A stretch of 64,000 nt of DNA from Apostichopus japonicus (lineage: Eukaryota; Echinodermata; Holothuroidea; Aspidochirotida; Stichopodidae), in assembly GCF_037975245.1 (NCBI RefSeq), contig NC_092563.1, forward strand, positions 18,773,594-18,837,593, given 5' to 3'. A program made the position numbers and the translations under genes. Below the pieces are notes generated by a model. The model did no database searches, had not been told where the DNA came from, and was given only the letters and a program-made list of their open reading frames with translations. Shown here piece by piece: positions 36,418 through 47,197 of the stretch. Positions within the stretch are counted from its first letter, which is position 1; the number at the start of each line of letters is the position of its first letter.

Positions 36418-37222
36418 TACAATGTGGAGATGGGGGAGGGGGACGTTGATGAGGAGATGGGGAGGGGGAGTACGATGAAGAGATGGGGAGGGGGAGTACG
36501 ATGAGAAGATGGGGAAGGGGGAGTATGAAGAGATGGGAGAGTACGATGAGGAGATGGGAGAGGGGAGTACGATGAGGAGATGGGATAGGGGAGTACGATG
36601 AGGAGATGGGGAGGGGGAGTACGATGAGAAGATGGGGGAGGGGGAGTATGAAGAGATGGGAGAGTACGATGAGGAGATGGGAGAGGGGAGTACGATGAGG
36701 AGATGGGGAGGGGGAGAACGATGAAGAGATGGGGAGGAGGAGTACGATGAGAAGATGGGGGAGGGGGAGTATGATGATGAGAGGGGAGTACGATGAGGAG
36801 AGGGAAGAAGGGTAGTACGATGAGGAGATGGGGAGGAGTAGTACGATGAGAAGATGGGGGAGGGGGAAGTTGATGAGGAGATAGGGAAGGGGAGTACAAT
36901 ATGAAGATGGGGAGGGGGAGGGGTAGGTTGATGAGGAGATGAGGGAAGGGAGTACAACAAGGAGATGGGGGAGGGTGAGTACGATGAGGATATGGGCAAG
37001 GGGGAAGTTGATGAGGAGATGGGGAGGGGAAGTTGATGAGGAGATGGGGGAGGGGAGTACGATGCGGATATGGGGGAGGGGAGTACAAAGAGGAGATTGG
37101 GGAGGGGAGTACGATTAGGAGATGGGCGAGGGGAGTACGATTTGGAGATGGGGGTGGGGGAGTACGATGAGATGTGCAAGGGGGGAGGAGATGGGGGAGG
37201 GGGAGTACCATGAGGAGATGAG
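36418..37222. repeat. G-rich minisatellite, about 27 bp unit, roughly 800 bp
   Basis: Variants of gaggagatgggggaggg followed by gagtacgat repeat along about 800 bp. The plus strand is almost pure purine with tandem GGGG/GGGGG runs, so G-quadruplex or triplex formation is plausible. Two long overlapping minus-strand open frames of Pro/Ser/His (36333-37350) result from the absence of stops in the repeat and are not genes. Confidence 0.92.
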
Positions 37223-37225
37223 AGA

Positions 37226-38287
37226 TGTGGTAGGGTGAGTTGTTCATGACAATTGTCTAGCCCGATGGTTTGGTTTGTGTGTCCTTCAAACAAATCACAA
37301 CAATTTTGCCCATCGTAAATTGTCGAAATGATTGCATTGACATATTTCAAATGAATATAGGCCTATTGATGTAAACAACGGCAAAAGTATTTAACTTAAC
37401 ATTTTTTCCTGGCATCTAGTAACTCTTTAATATTTATGTACATATTTTCAACAATCTTTTAGACCTGTATCTTTCATGTCTACACTTCTGAAAATATATT
37501 CAATGAGGAATGTGTATTTGGGGTTTTAATAGCTTTTTACTGGAATCTGGTGGACTTATGGATGATTAAACTTATTTTTGTATTTTAAAAGACTAATATC
37601 TATTTGTTTTTGTTTCATTTATTGAATTAATGTTTCTAAATCGATATACATCATGGATTTTGCAAGGTTTATATCTTCTAATATCTTTAATATTATTTGT
37701 CCATCAATATATATCAGACATGTAATGTCACTCTCTTATTTCCTCACTTCTCTTCGTTCTGTCTCCTCTTTTGCTCGGCCCGTGTTGGTGGAGAGATGGG
37801 AGGATGGGTCCATCAGTTGCATGCTCAAACGGGTGTGGCAGGGGTGCCCCACCACCAACGTCTGTTTGGAGAAAGGAACGGTCATTCGGGGATTTGTTTA
37901 CAATTCAATAATATTTATTAGCACGACCTTGCTCTTATACCTAGTTATAGACCAACGTTATAATTCAAACATGCCACAGAATGCACCATTTGACATTTAA
38001 TTTTAGGCTTTGGCCGGGAGGTCCTCGTGACACCCCCTGCAACACAAAATGGGGGTCTGCTTTACCGACCGATGACCAATCCCGTGCTTTCTAAAATCCT
38101 TGATCAAGCTCTGGTCCTTCCTTAAAGGTCGATGCCCCTATACCATGATCAATTGGAGGACATTTAGAACACCCATCCCACCTTTGAAATCCTGTGAACG
38201 CCACTGAGAGGCTCAGTGATCCAACTGGGGTGGGTGGGGGGCTTTAAACAATCAACGCATTTGGCGCCTCGGACGAAACTAGCCACT
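37226..38287. other. non-coding, no gene identified
   Basis: A 115-residue open frame at 37653-38000 contains a central patch (RPVLVERWEDGSISC) of more protein-like composition, but no family was recognised and no supporting splice context was established. Confidence 0.35.
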
Positions 38288-38295
38288 TCTATAGC

Positions 38296-38662
38296 CAAGG
38301 GCGTAGGAACCGGGGGGCTGGGGGGCGCCAGCCCCCCCAGTGAAAAATATGGGGGGGGGGGCGGAAGTATCGTTCCGCCCCCCCCGCTCCGCAAGTCAGA
38401 AAACCCCTCTTTCATTTCCAAATGAGAAAAAAATCTCATTTGAAGCACCAAATTGCATCTAAGGCCAGGTGAAAATGCAAAATTCTTTACAAAATGGAGT
38501 GGGTGTTGAAGTGTGCTATATTTCACCAAATTGCATCTGAGGCCACCTGGAAATGCAAAAAAATTCCAAAAGGGAGGGGGAACCCCCTCCCCTTAGACCC
38601 CTCCCCCAGGCCGGCCATCAGTCTTCAGCCCCCCCACTCAAAAGTACCTTCCTACGCCACTG
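38296..38662. mobile_element. small hAT element, GGGCGTAGGAA family, copy 2 (367 bp)
   Basis: Same ends and interior as 3710-4085. The perfect 8 bp target duplication tctatagc lies at 38288-38295 and 38663-38670. Confidence 0.95.
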
Positions 38663-38670
38663 TCTATAGC

Positions 38671-39396
38671 GACAAGAGGAAATTGGCACATACACTTTAC
38701 AAAACGAAACACAATGGTTATTCTTTTCTTCTTTAAAAAAACAAACATTCTGCATGATTTACACAAGACAGGCTATGTGACTACTTAGGGAGGGAGGAGG
38801 GGCATGCTGATTTCCTTGAACTACGCCGAGCCTTCTTTTTTTCGCTTTTTGGGGAGTTTGACCTGGTTAGCGTGATCAGTTCTCTTCTTTGCTTTGATCT
38901 CAAGCAACATTGCAACTTTACTAAAGTGAATGTTATTGTTTAGCCTATGCTATATATTATAAATAAACCTCTATCACTATCTCCGCCCTCCCGTTCCTCC
39001 TATATAACTTGATTGATTGGTTCATTCGTCTCCACGCCCTCCCACCTTACCCCCGCAATATTCCACTATAGCCTATGGGCCTCTCATCAACCTACAAATT
39101 CCTCCAAAAATTGCCACAATTAAATTCTGTTATTTAAAGAGAAAAGCACTTTTAAGACGAATAGGCTATAAAAAAAATCGACTACACTGACTAACAAAGT
39201 TTGTTTTTGTTTCAAGAGTTACCTAACTTCTGATTACGGTAGCTAGATAGCAACAACTAACTTTGAACTAAATCGTAAACCAGGCACCTTCACGGTTTGC
39301 ACTAACTTGTACATAAATAGAAAGGCCTCTCTATGAACAAAACTCTATCATCACGTAGCCTGTGATGTAATGTATTGATCTATCCAGCCGTGTACC
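38671..39396. other. upstream region of the amylase gene
   Basis: No coding exon seen. This is the likely promoter-distal region of the amylase gene that begins at 39467. Confidence 0.4.
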
Positions 39397-39404
39397 TATA
39401 TATA
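39397..39404 (+). promoter_or_regulatory. TATA box of the alpha-amylase gene
   Basis: tatatata lies about 63-70 bp upstream of the amylase ATG, which would place transcription start near 39430. TATA promoters are usual for highly expressed digestive enzymes. The element is seen; its use is inferred. Confidence 0.6.
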
Positions 39405-39466
39405 GTAAAACGTCTTCTGAAATACCATCCCGCGTAACGCATATAGGCCTACCGAGTTTCTCCATC

Positions 39467-39606
39467 ATGATGAACCCAATTGTTTTAATAATTGTATTTC
39501 TTTCGGCTGCCTACTCACAGTTTGATACCAACATGGCTGTTGACAGACAAACCATGGTTCACATGTTTTGCTGGACCTGGTCTGACATTGCTCAAGAATG
39601 TGAAAC
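39467..39606 (+). CDS. alpha-amylase exon 1
   Basis: The exon encodes [20 protein letters not shown], a signal peptide with cleavage probable after YS, then the N-terminal beta strand ending [10 protein letters not shown]. It ends in phase 2 at gaaac|gtaaga. Two adjacent ATG codons precede; the first is taken. Confidence 0.87.
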
Positions 39607-41053
39607 GTAAGACTAACTTTAAGTGGTCTAAGTAGTTAGAAGTCAAACCCTCGCTTCAAATAAGGTCTGACGTTGCTCAAGAATGTGAAAGGTAAGACTA
39701 ACTTTATAATTGGTCTAAATAGTTAAAAGTCAAACCCTCGCTTCAAATAATTTTTTTTTTATGAATGGTCGATGGGGCAGTGAAGTACAATACGCGAGGT
39801 CCATACGGTGCATGGTTCTTAACAGTTTGACCCATTTCAGACAATGTACCATGGACCGGCCTTCAGAAGCACGTCCTCTGTTGCGCATTGCATATTCCAT
39901 GTGAGAGTAAAACTTTGTATGCGTCGAATGTCGTGGGGTCATTGACGTCGACTCCCATGTACGGGTGTCTTCAGGCGCGTAGCCAGGGAGGGGGGGCCGA
40001 AGGGGGCAGCCGCCCCCCTTGAGCATATATATATATATTTTTAAATGTTTTTATGATATCGCTAGTATTTTCAAAAGAGAAAAAGCTAAGATGCAACTTA
40101 CAAGGCCTGGGAAGTGCCTTTTCTAGCGATCTGGGAGGCATTTTCAGCAAAAATTTTCTTGTACGCTTCGCGCCAATTACGGTGGCGCTACGCCTAGATA
40201 GTTTGCAATGCCGAATCTACAGTTTCGCCCCTCCCTTGGCAAATTCCTGGCCACGCGCCTGAGTGTCTTCCCCCTGCACCACCCCACAGAAAAATTATTA
40301 AAAAAAATCATAAAATGGTGCAAATATACTTCATAATTTAGGCAGGGAGCTGAGCCTTTACTGGAGGGCCAGAGATAAACCAAGGATCTTATAAATGAGG
40401 GGGGGGGGGAGGGATTTCTGCTTTGGTGTCATTGAAACTGTTTCCTATCAATCAAAGGGGGTATGGGGTCCCCGTTAAAATATCAAGTTCCCCCTTTTGC
40501 CAAGAAGTACTCTTTTCCATTCTATGAAAGAGCCCTTTTGTTGAAAAAATGTAAATAAAAAGATTTCCATTTGTTGCTACCTTAAATGAAAAGTTAATTA
40601 CAAAAGTGCCCGTATGGAGAAATAACATTTAAATACTGGAATGTTTGATGCAGAGTGTACAGAGGATTCATTTTATCGGAAAGTTTTGAAGTGACTTTGT
40701 GGTTTGCCTCTCAAAGAGGGGGAGATGTTTTTTTACTTGATCGGTTATCCAGAAGCTATCTGAAGAAGATCTTGCTGATCGAAGCGTCAGGTCCTTTAAC
40801 TCTCGTTTCTTTTATCATATACAAAGTTACCTAGGTCCAAACGGATTCGGAGGGGTACAGGTATCTCCACCGAACGACCACGCCATTATATCTGATCCTT
40901 TCCGACCATGGTGGGAGCGCTACCAAGTAGTCGGGTACAATTTGACTAGCCGAAGTGGTGACGACGATGCATTCAGGGACATGGTGCATAGATGTAATAA
41001 CGCCAATGTGAGAATCTACGTGGACGCTGTCGTAAACCACATGGCATTCTTTG
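39467..41053 (+). CDS. alpha-amylase, 5' part only (two exons; gene probably disrupted)
   Basis: Predicted join: 39467-39606, 40827-41053. The product is the secreted GH13 endo-amylase of animals, which cleaves alpha-1,4 bonds in starch and glycogen. A signal peptide precedes [20 protein letters not shown]. After a phase-2 intron come [24 protein letters not shown] and [10 protein letters not shown], which includes conserved region I. The catalytic Asp/Glu regions II-IV should follow after a phase-1 donor at 41053, but no later exon was recognised up to 64000. Segmental-duplication copy B begins about 65 bp beyond exon 2, so the gene is probably truncated. The two cysteines equivalent to human C28 and C86 are present; C70 is not. 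A very distant continuation outside the window cannot be excluded. Confidence 0.85.
39579..39750 (+). repeat. tandem duplication of the amylase exon 1 splice-donor region
   Basis: Two units of about 84 and 88 bp (39579-39662 and 39663-39750) each include the last 28 or so bases of exon 1, the donor and the start of intron 1. The second unit has its own donor, gaaag|gtaaga at 39691. Use of the second donor with read-through of the first would add 85 bp and break the frame. Confidence 0.9.
39972..40261 (-). mobile_element. hAT-like MITE, CAGGCGCGTAGCCA family, in amylase intron 1
   Basis: The inverted ends match 21587-21905 in the opposite orientation. The 8 bp flanks ggtgtctt and agtgtctt agree at 7 of 8. 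The cassette is at 40151-40204. Confidence 0.88.
40748..40796 (+). ncRNA. hammerhead-like motif just before amylase exon 2
   Basis: CTGAAGA is followed by a GATC...GATC stem, then GAAGCGTC. This matches the hammerhead core with a change at the variable position 7 and a GUC cleavage triplet. Stem I pairing is weak here. It is a probable remnant of a retroelement end lying directly upstream of the exon 2 acceptor. Confidence 0.35.
40827..41053 (+). CDS. alpha-amylase exon 2
   Basis: The acceptor tacaaag is followed by a codon completed across the junction and YLGPNGFGG. Strong matches to animal amylase run to DAVVNHM. The donor is ttg|gtaagg in phase 1. The NHM is followed by AFFG where vertebrates have CG, a substitution of a non-disulfide cysteine. 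Confidence 0.92.
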
Positions 41054-41118
41054 GTAAGGAGTTGTTGTTACATCTGTTAGTCGCTTAACTGAATCTGTAG
41101 ATTCTGTAGATTCTGCAT

Positions 41119-41399
41119 TGCAACTGTAGATTCGGCATTGCAACTTAGCCGTATACGGCTCTGCAAACTATCTAAGCGTAGCGCCACCATGCATGAGTTG
41201 GCGCGAAGCGTTCAAGAAAATTTTGGCTGAAAATGCCTCCCAGATCGCTGGAAATTTCACTTCCCAGGCCTTGTAAGTTGCATCTTAGCATTTTCTCATT
41301 TGAAAATACTAGCGATATCATAAAAACATTAAAAAAATATGCTCAAGGGGGGGGGGGGGCGGCTGCCCTTCGCCCCCCCCCCCTTGGCTACGCGCCTGC
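41119..41399. mobile_element. left-truncated CAGGCGCGTAGCC element at the duplication edge
   Basis: Equivalent to 21627-21905, retaining the right end ggctacgcgcctg and the following ccctgtat, but with no left end. The truncation coincides with the segmental-duplication breakpoint. Cassette at 41167-41223. Confidence 0.85.
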
Positions 41400-41531
41400 C
41401 CTGTATGCCATGAATACAATAAAAGTTTCTACGCGATCATCAGCTGCCAATGTGAAATATTGTTTGGCATGCATATCTCAATGTCTTTGCTGGACTTCTT
41501 AGATTGAAGTAGGCCTATGCTGTTCGTCCTG

Positions 41532-43358
41532 CAGTGGCGTATAGCCAGGATTTTTTCAGTGGGGGGGCGCTGGGGGGGGCTTGAACATTTCCTGGGGGCT
41601 TGACCATTTTCTTGTTACTATCTAAGCGGAGCGCTATAGTTGGCGCCGGCGTACCGGAAATTTTTTTGCTAAAAAGGCCTCCTAGATCGTTGGAAATGAC
41701 ACTTCCCAGGCCTTCTAAGCTGCTCTAAAGTTTTCTCAACATCCTTTATTTTGAGATCCCATGCTTTGATCTGGTCATCAAATAGTTTAGTGAAATATTA
41801 AAAAAAAACAATCTGTTAAGTTACTTTGAAATATCATGACATATCTTTTGTGAGTTTGACACCGGCATTGACTTTTTTGACAAATGTGCAAATTGCGCGT
41901 GGAAAATAAAGAAAGATTGACTGGGCTTTCAGCCAAGTAACATACTGAAATGACCGAACTATATGTCAAACTGACATCAAAGATTGCGTCTGAAATATTA
42001 TTATAGGGTGACAGACTGATTGGCCGGCAGTGGTGGAGCTAGGGGTATTGGTCAGGGGGGGGGGCGAGAATGGCCTGTAGGGGCGCTTTCGACACTATAT
42101 AAGCGGAGCGCCAACACAGGTTGGCGCGGAGCGTACAGAATTTTTTTGAGTAAAGATATTCCCTATAGATCGCCGGAAATGACCCTTTCCGGGCCTTGCT
42201 AAGTTGCAGATAAACGAAGAATAAATATGTGTCATCGCTATTTGTGACAAGTCGGAAGTTTATGGGTGCTGAAAGTACAGGCGCTTTATCACAATCCCTG
42301 TGGAATCTTTGTGAGTGCTCATGTTTTCGAAAAAAATAGATTGAAAACCCCGTATAGTTCTTAGAAAGAGTTTCGTACAACAGAATTAAGTGCCGATAAA
42401 TTAAATACCGCAGTACGTTTGAGCATTTTGTCAGTAAACTACACCAACAAAATGTGACAAATGTCAATAAGTAGATGAGAGTGCAATAAAAAAGTCAATA
42501 ATCTCGAATAAGTGAAAAGTGCTAAAAAGCTGAAAAGGGCGCCAGCAGTCCATTTGAGTCCATCGGGGGGGGGGGGGGGCATCCGCTCCTGACTGTTTGG
42601 ACGCTCCGCCACTGTTGGTCGGTAGTTCTCAGCGATAGTGTTGTCTCTTTTCTTGAAAATTTGGTTTTTAGCGGTTTTAAGAGCATCAGGGAACGTCCCG
42701 GAAGTAAAAACCCGATTGAAAATGTAACAGGGTATCGAGTCAATGACGCGAGCAATGATGTGAGAAACATGTGTATGATGTCAGCATTTTTACCTTTTAA
42801 CATCTTCTTTGGTTTTTCAAGTACATGGAAACCACCTTTCTATATAAGGGTATAGTATTGCCCACTAGCTTGTTTGATCAGTTAATGCGCACTGGTTACA
42901 AGATACTGATTGGCTGTTTGTAGTAGTATTTATTTGTATGTTAGGGATTATGGATATTTAAAAAAAATAGTGACAAAGGCAAAGTTTGCCCGAACAGTCG
43001 AACACACGGATTCAGTAGTAAATATTATGAGTGATGTAGTCTTTTAGAGCAGGAATTATATTATTCGACGGTCGTAAACATGCGTTTTCAGTACAGTGCG
43101 ACTACACATGTAGACTTCTCGGCCTATGCGCTATGTCACGTCAGGTTTTCAGCAACTATAGAGCCTACTGCCGGTCCGCGGTCGAAGGGTCGTCCATGAG
43201 TGGTCATCATGGAGATTCGAGACCATTCAGACCAATGATATATTTTTCACACATGTAATTTATTTTGTCGACACCCAAAAACCTAGTGGGGGCTAGGAGG
43301 CGATTAGCTTTCATGGGGAGGGGGCTGTCGCCCCACGTCCCCCGTAGCTACGCCACTG
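41532..43358. mobile_element. hAT-like element, copy B equivalent of 22032-23839
   Basis: Same ends. The 8 bp flanks tcgtcctg and tcgccctg differ at one position. Cassette at 41615-41666. Contains the nested element at 42028-42614. Confidence 0.9.
42028..42614. mobile_element. nested hAT-like element, copy B equivalent of 22524-23113
   Basis: CAGTGG ends. The flanks ttggccgg and ttggtcgg agree at 7 of 8. Cassette at 42093-42146. Confidence 0.9.
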
Positions 43359-44150
43359 TCGCCCTGGCTATACCCAGCAACCTAGTGTGTCACGTGACAT
43401 TCGTATTAGAATGCAGTTTTGCTGTCTGGTTTGTGTTACAAGTCTTTCGATCGTTACTCATGCCCTCGAAGTCTACACGCTATAGTTAGGAACGAGTGTG
43501 TTTACTGTTTCGTAGACCCGAATGACACATTTCCGGTCAAATAGAGCATTAATTTTCCATGGAACGTTTTCGATATTCGTTAGCAGGGGCGGATCCAGGA
43601 TTTTGAGAAAGGGAGGGGGGCCGACATCCCGATGGTAGCACTTTCGTGATCTGCGTCCTGGGGGAGGGGTCTAGGGGGAGGGGTTGTCCCCCTCCCCCTT
43701 GGAAATTTTTGGTTAATTGTGAGTGCTTAGATGCAAAATGGTGAAACATTTCGCCAAAAACTAGAAAAACCAGAAACGTTGCAGACACGCTTTTTTGTGC
43801 ACATATTTTTTCTCGATAGACACATATTTAACAACGCTCAACAGTGCATGTACAATGGATACACTATTATTGCGTCGATTCGTTTTTTTTTTTGCGCGAA
43901 AATTATGACACCAGATTCACCCCAAGAAAAAACATAAAACAAGATATATTCAATGAGATAATTATGATATACTTATTAATGAAAGGGGGTGTAGGCGGTT
44001 TTACACTATCTAACGCAACGTAGTCGCCAAGAACCTGAAATATTTTTAAGGGAGGGCCCGATAATAAGCGGAAACGGATCACCGACCGAAAAAATATCGG
44101 AATTTGTGGACTATTTCTTGCTTCCTATTGTATTAAAATAAAGCACCTAT

Positions 44151-44925
44151 GTGAAAGACACAAATCACATTCTGAAAATTGTGGAAGCCACCCCGTTACC
44201 AAAAGCAGTAGTACTTGCTACACTCTATGTCGTCTCCATGTATACCAATACTCCCCAAGAGGAGGCATTAGATATATGTCAAGAAGTCTATGAAAAGGCG
44301 GAAAAAAGCGAATATGGAATAAATAAAATATCTTCCATATCCATGCGCAAACTAATTGAACTTATTTTTAACAAGAAACTGTTTCGAGTTCAATAACCAA
44401 TTCTATCTACAAAAGATCGGTTGCGCCATGGGTAGCCAAGCCTCTCCGGAAATCTGTGATATCGTCATGCATAGACTGGAAAACCAGATTTTACCGACAG
44501 ATAATAAAATCTTAAAATGGCTCCGCTATAGAGATGAAATTCTATTGCTTTACGACGGTTCACCTCAGGAACTTGAACAATTCACCGCTTCTTAAAGTTT
44601 ACGGTAGAAATATTACACACCGAGGTAACATACCTAGATTTGAAAATCTTCAAAGGTCCAAGGTTTGAAACCAATGGGTTATTAGACACCAAAGTCTACA
44701 CCAAACCCACGGAAACCTTAAATACCTCGACAGAAACTCTGCACACCCACTTGCCACTTTTAAAGACTTCATTAAAGGGGAAGTCTTACGATACGCACGT
44801 CTATGTAACAATGAGACTGATTTCTTACAGAAAAAGAATGCGTTCACAGAGAAACTGTTACTCCGTAACTATAAGAAAGAGGAAATTGCCTCAGCCACGA
44901 AAGGCATAAAATTTTAAAACCGTGG
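44151..44925 (+). pseudogene. Penelope-type reverse transcriptase, broken
   Basis: Fragments in successive frames: SMYTNTPQEEALDICQEVY (finger/palm start), then NQFYLQKIGCAMGSQASPE, then LRYRDEILLLYDGSPQELEQ where the usual Tyr-x-Asp-Asp-like site reads YRDE, and LDTKVYTKPTETLNTS. The N-terminal part is missing and at least two frameshifts separate the pieces. The final part of the ORF continues past the hAT insertion at 46278-46440. Not functional. Confidence 0.85.
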
Positions 44926-45061
44926 GCAATACCCCACTACCAAACCTAAACAAAAGGAACCACCAATGGTGTTCAAGCTTACCTATACACCCCATATCAA
45001 AACCACGCATTTGAATTTTTTTAGTTTTGAAACATTGGCACTTAATCTCGCAACACGCGGA

Positions 45062-46277
45062 CAGGGGCGTAGCGAAGGTTTTTTATTGGGGGGGGGGGGG
45101 GGTATGGAGGATTTGATTTGCCGACGGATCTGGAAGATGTGACTGAAATGGAAAATTTTTGAAACGTCCTTATATGCAATCTGGTGCATATTTTAAGTCA
45201 AATTTGGCACCGTAGAATTTCCATTTCGATATTATTTTTATGGCAGTCGGCAGAAGAAGAATTAATTGGGACCAATTATCGAACTGTGTTTTCTCTTTCA
45301 CCCAGTGGCGTAGGAAGGTACTTTTGAGAGGGGGGGCTGAAGACTGATGGCCGGCCTGGGGGAGGGGTCTAAGGGGAGGGGGTGTCCCCCTCCCCTTTTG
45401 GAATTTTTTGCATTTCCAGGTGGCCTCAGATGCAATTTGGTGCAATATAGCACACTTCAACACTCACTCCATTTTGTAAACTTAATTTTGTATTTTCACC
45501 TGGCCTAGATGCAATTTGGTGCTCCAAATGAGACTTTTTTCTCATTTGGAAATGAAAAAGGGGTTTTCTGGCTTGCGAAGCGGGGGGGGGGGGGCGGAAT
45601 GATACTTCCGCCCCTCCACATTTTTCACTGGGGGGGGGGCTGGCGCCCTACGCCCTTGCTTTCACCGATCGTTGAAATAGTGAAACTTCGTGATAAAATG
45701 TTCAGAAAACTTTCCGGTAATGATGAGAAATAACAACATTCATTGTTATACAAGCGAGAAACGTTAAAAATTGTGTACAATTCGTGAGCCGTGTCCTTAA
45801 GTTTTTCACGGAGAACGAATGACATCTGCGATGACGTCATTCTGAACAGAGGATAATAACAACACGTTGTCACACGATAGCACGACTCATGGGCTGCGGC
45901 CTATACGGAAGCCTTTAATTCCATTTCTTTCACTGAGTTGCCGGCGATTCTGGCCCTCGTCTAGCTGAGCCTGGCTACAGTAGCTATACTGACGGCCGTG
46001 ACATTATCAGTTATTTGCCGAGAGGTTTTTAACTTGCAGGCGTCGGGTGATTGGATTGGTGAATGAGTTTGTCAGATGAAGAACTGGAAAATTGAAATAA
46101 CCGATAAAGAAGCTCCCGTTCTCCTTTTCTCTATTCAGCTTTCCTTCTTTCTTCCCCTTCCGCTCTCTTCACCTTTTCTCCTTTTGCCGACAGACCCAAA
46201 ATTTGCCGACAGCGACCAAATTATTGGGGGGTGTGACACCCCACACCCCCCCCCCCCCCCCGCTCGCTACGCCCCTG
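45062..46277. mobile_element. hAT element inserted in the Penelope-like polymerase
   Basis: The ends are CAGGGGCGTAGCGA and its complement (TCGCTACGCCCCTG). The 8 bp duplication cacgcgga is perfect (45054-45061 and 46278-46285). It carries the element 45303-45658 inside. No transposase recognised. Confidence 0.93.
45303..45658 (-). mobile_element. small hAT element, GGGCGTAGGAA family, copy 3 (356 bp)
   Basis: Inverted relative to copies 1 and 2. The perfect 8 bp duplication ctttcacc is at 45295-45302 and 45659-45666. Nested within 45062-46277. Confidence 0.95.
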
Positions 46278-46443
46278 CACGCGGAATTATCCAAACTGTT
46301 TCCAAAAGAACCGATTCTAGCCTACAAAAGGGCCCAAAATCTCAAAGATTTACTTGTTAACTCAAGGTTTCATACTAACGAAGAATCAGCTGACTCTCAA
46401 GGTTCACACGAAGCTCTTTTAGATGCTCTTATAGCTGCACTAT
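46278..46443 (+). pseudogene. C-terminal piece of the Penelope-type reverse transcriptase
   Basis: Reads ELSKLFPKEPILAYKRAQNL followed by KDLLV, the conserved end of Penelope-type polymerases, stopping at TGA 46443. The reading frame continues exactly across the hAT target duplication from the sequence before 45062 (KHWHLISQHA), which shows that the hAT split the polymerase. Confidence 0.85.
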
Positions 46444-46521
46444 GAGTCCATAAAAACTCGTGCACAGAAAATAGATGCATTTTGAGAACGAGACGCCCAG
46501 GCCGAATATAAAATATTCAAA

Positions 46522-46580
46522 GGCTACTACTGATGAAGCTCCTCCTATAAAGTTTGAGAGCAGAAACCGGTCTAGTTGGT
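46522..46580 (+). ncRNA. hammerhead ribozyme of the Penelope-like element
   Basis: Core CTGATGA (46530-46536) is followed by a stem with GCTC opposite GAGAGC, then GAAA (46563-46566), a minimal loopless stem III CCGG, and the cleavage triplet GTC (46570-46572). The 3' strand TAGTTGG pairs with the upstream CTACTA to form stem I with one mismatch. Hammerheads with very short stem III are an established feature of Penelope-like elements and are thought to act as dimers. Activity is untested. Confidence 0.75.
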
Positions 46581-47100
46581 CATAAGAACCTACACTAGTC
46601 TCTCCTACTATTAACAGTACACTCAATTCACCTAATAGGTGCAATTATGTTTCACCACGAGGAGCATGCTATAAGTTCATGTTCATCGGGCCCTCCCTTA
46701 AAAGTACTTCAGGTTCTTGGCGACTACGTTGCGTTAGATAGTGTAAAACCGCCTACACCCCCTTTCATTCAGATAATTATGATATACTTGCTAACTGTGC
46801 ATTGATTTTCCCTGACAGTAATAGTCAGCACTATAGTACTGAGCCGTATCTAATTAATACGTGATGTCGCGTAGGCTTGATAATTGCCTTAGTTTCAAAT
46901 TTGGAATAAAAACGATCGCGTTTCAGGAAAGAGCAGCTGGATATATATTAGGCTTTTCTTTCACCAAGTTATGCCTATTAGGAATTTGAAGTACTCCCAC
47001 ATAAAAAAAAAACGCAACTGATTTCCAAAAAGGGAGGGGGGCCGGGGCCGGGTCGGCCCCCATAGGCGTACGAGGCGGGGGGGCAGACTACCCCCCAAAT

Positions 47101-47163
47101 TTCCAGAGGACAAGAAATTCGGGCAAAAGTCCTGAAAAATTCGGGCAGCCTAAGAGGAGAAAA

Positions 47164-47197
<34 letters not shown>

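Larger units (their letters stand above)
43978..46769 (+). mobile_element. Penelope-like retroelement with inverted terminal repeats
   Basis: Terminal repeats of about 85 bp in inverted orientation (43978-44065 and 46683-46769) begin gaaagggggtgtaggcgg. A 19 bp direct repeat, agataattatgatatactt, lies just outside (43956-43974 and 46771-46789), consistent with a target duplication of variable length. It encloses reverse-transcriptase fragments and a hammerhead motif, both typical of Penelope-like elements. Removing the nested hAT (45062-46285) leaves about 1.57 kb, far shorter than a full element, so it is internally deleted. No GIY-YIG endonuclease was recognised. Confidence 0.82.

Noticed and set aside
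36333-37350. Two long overlapping minus-strand open frames (304 and 315 residues) rich in Pro, Ser and His
   Set aside because: They lie on a simple tandem repeat that lacks stop codons in several frames. No start context, domain or splice structure supports a protein.
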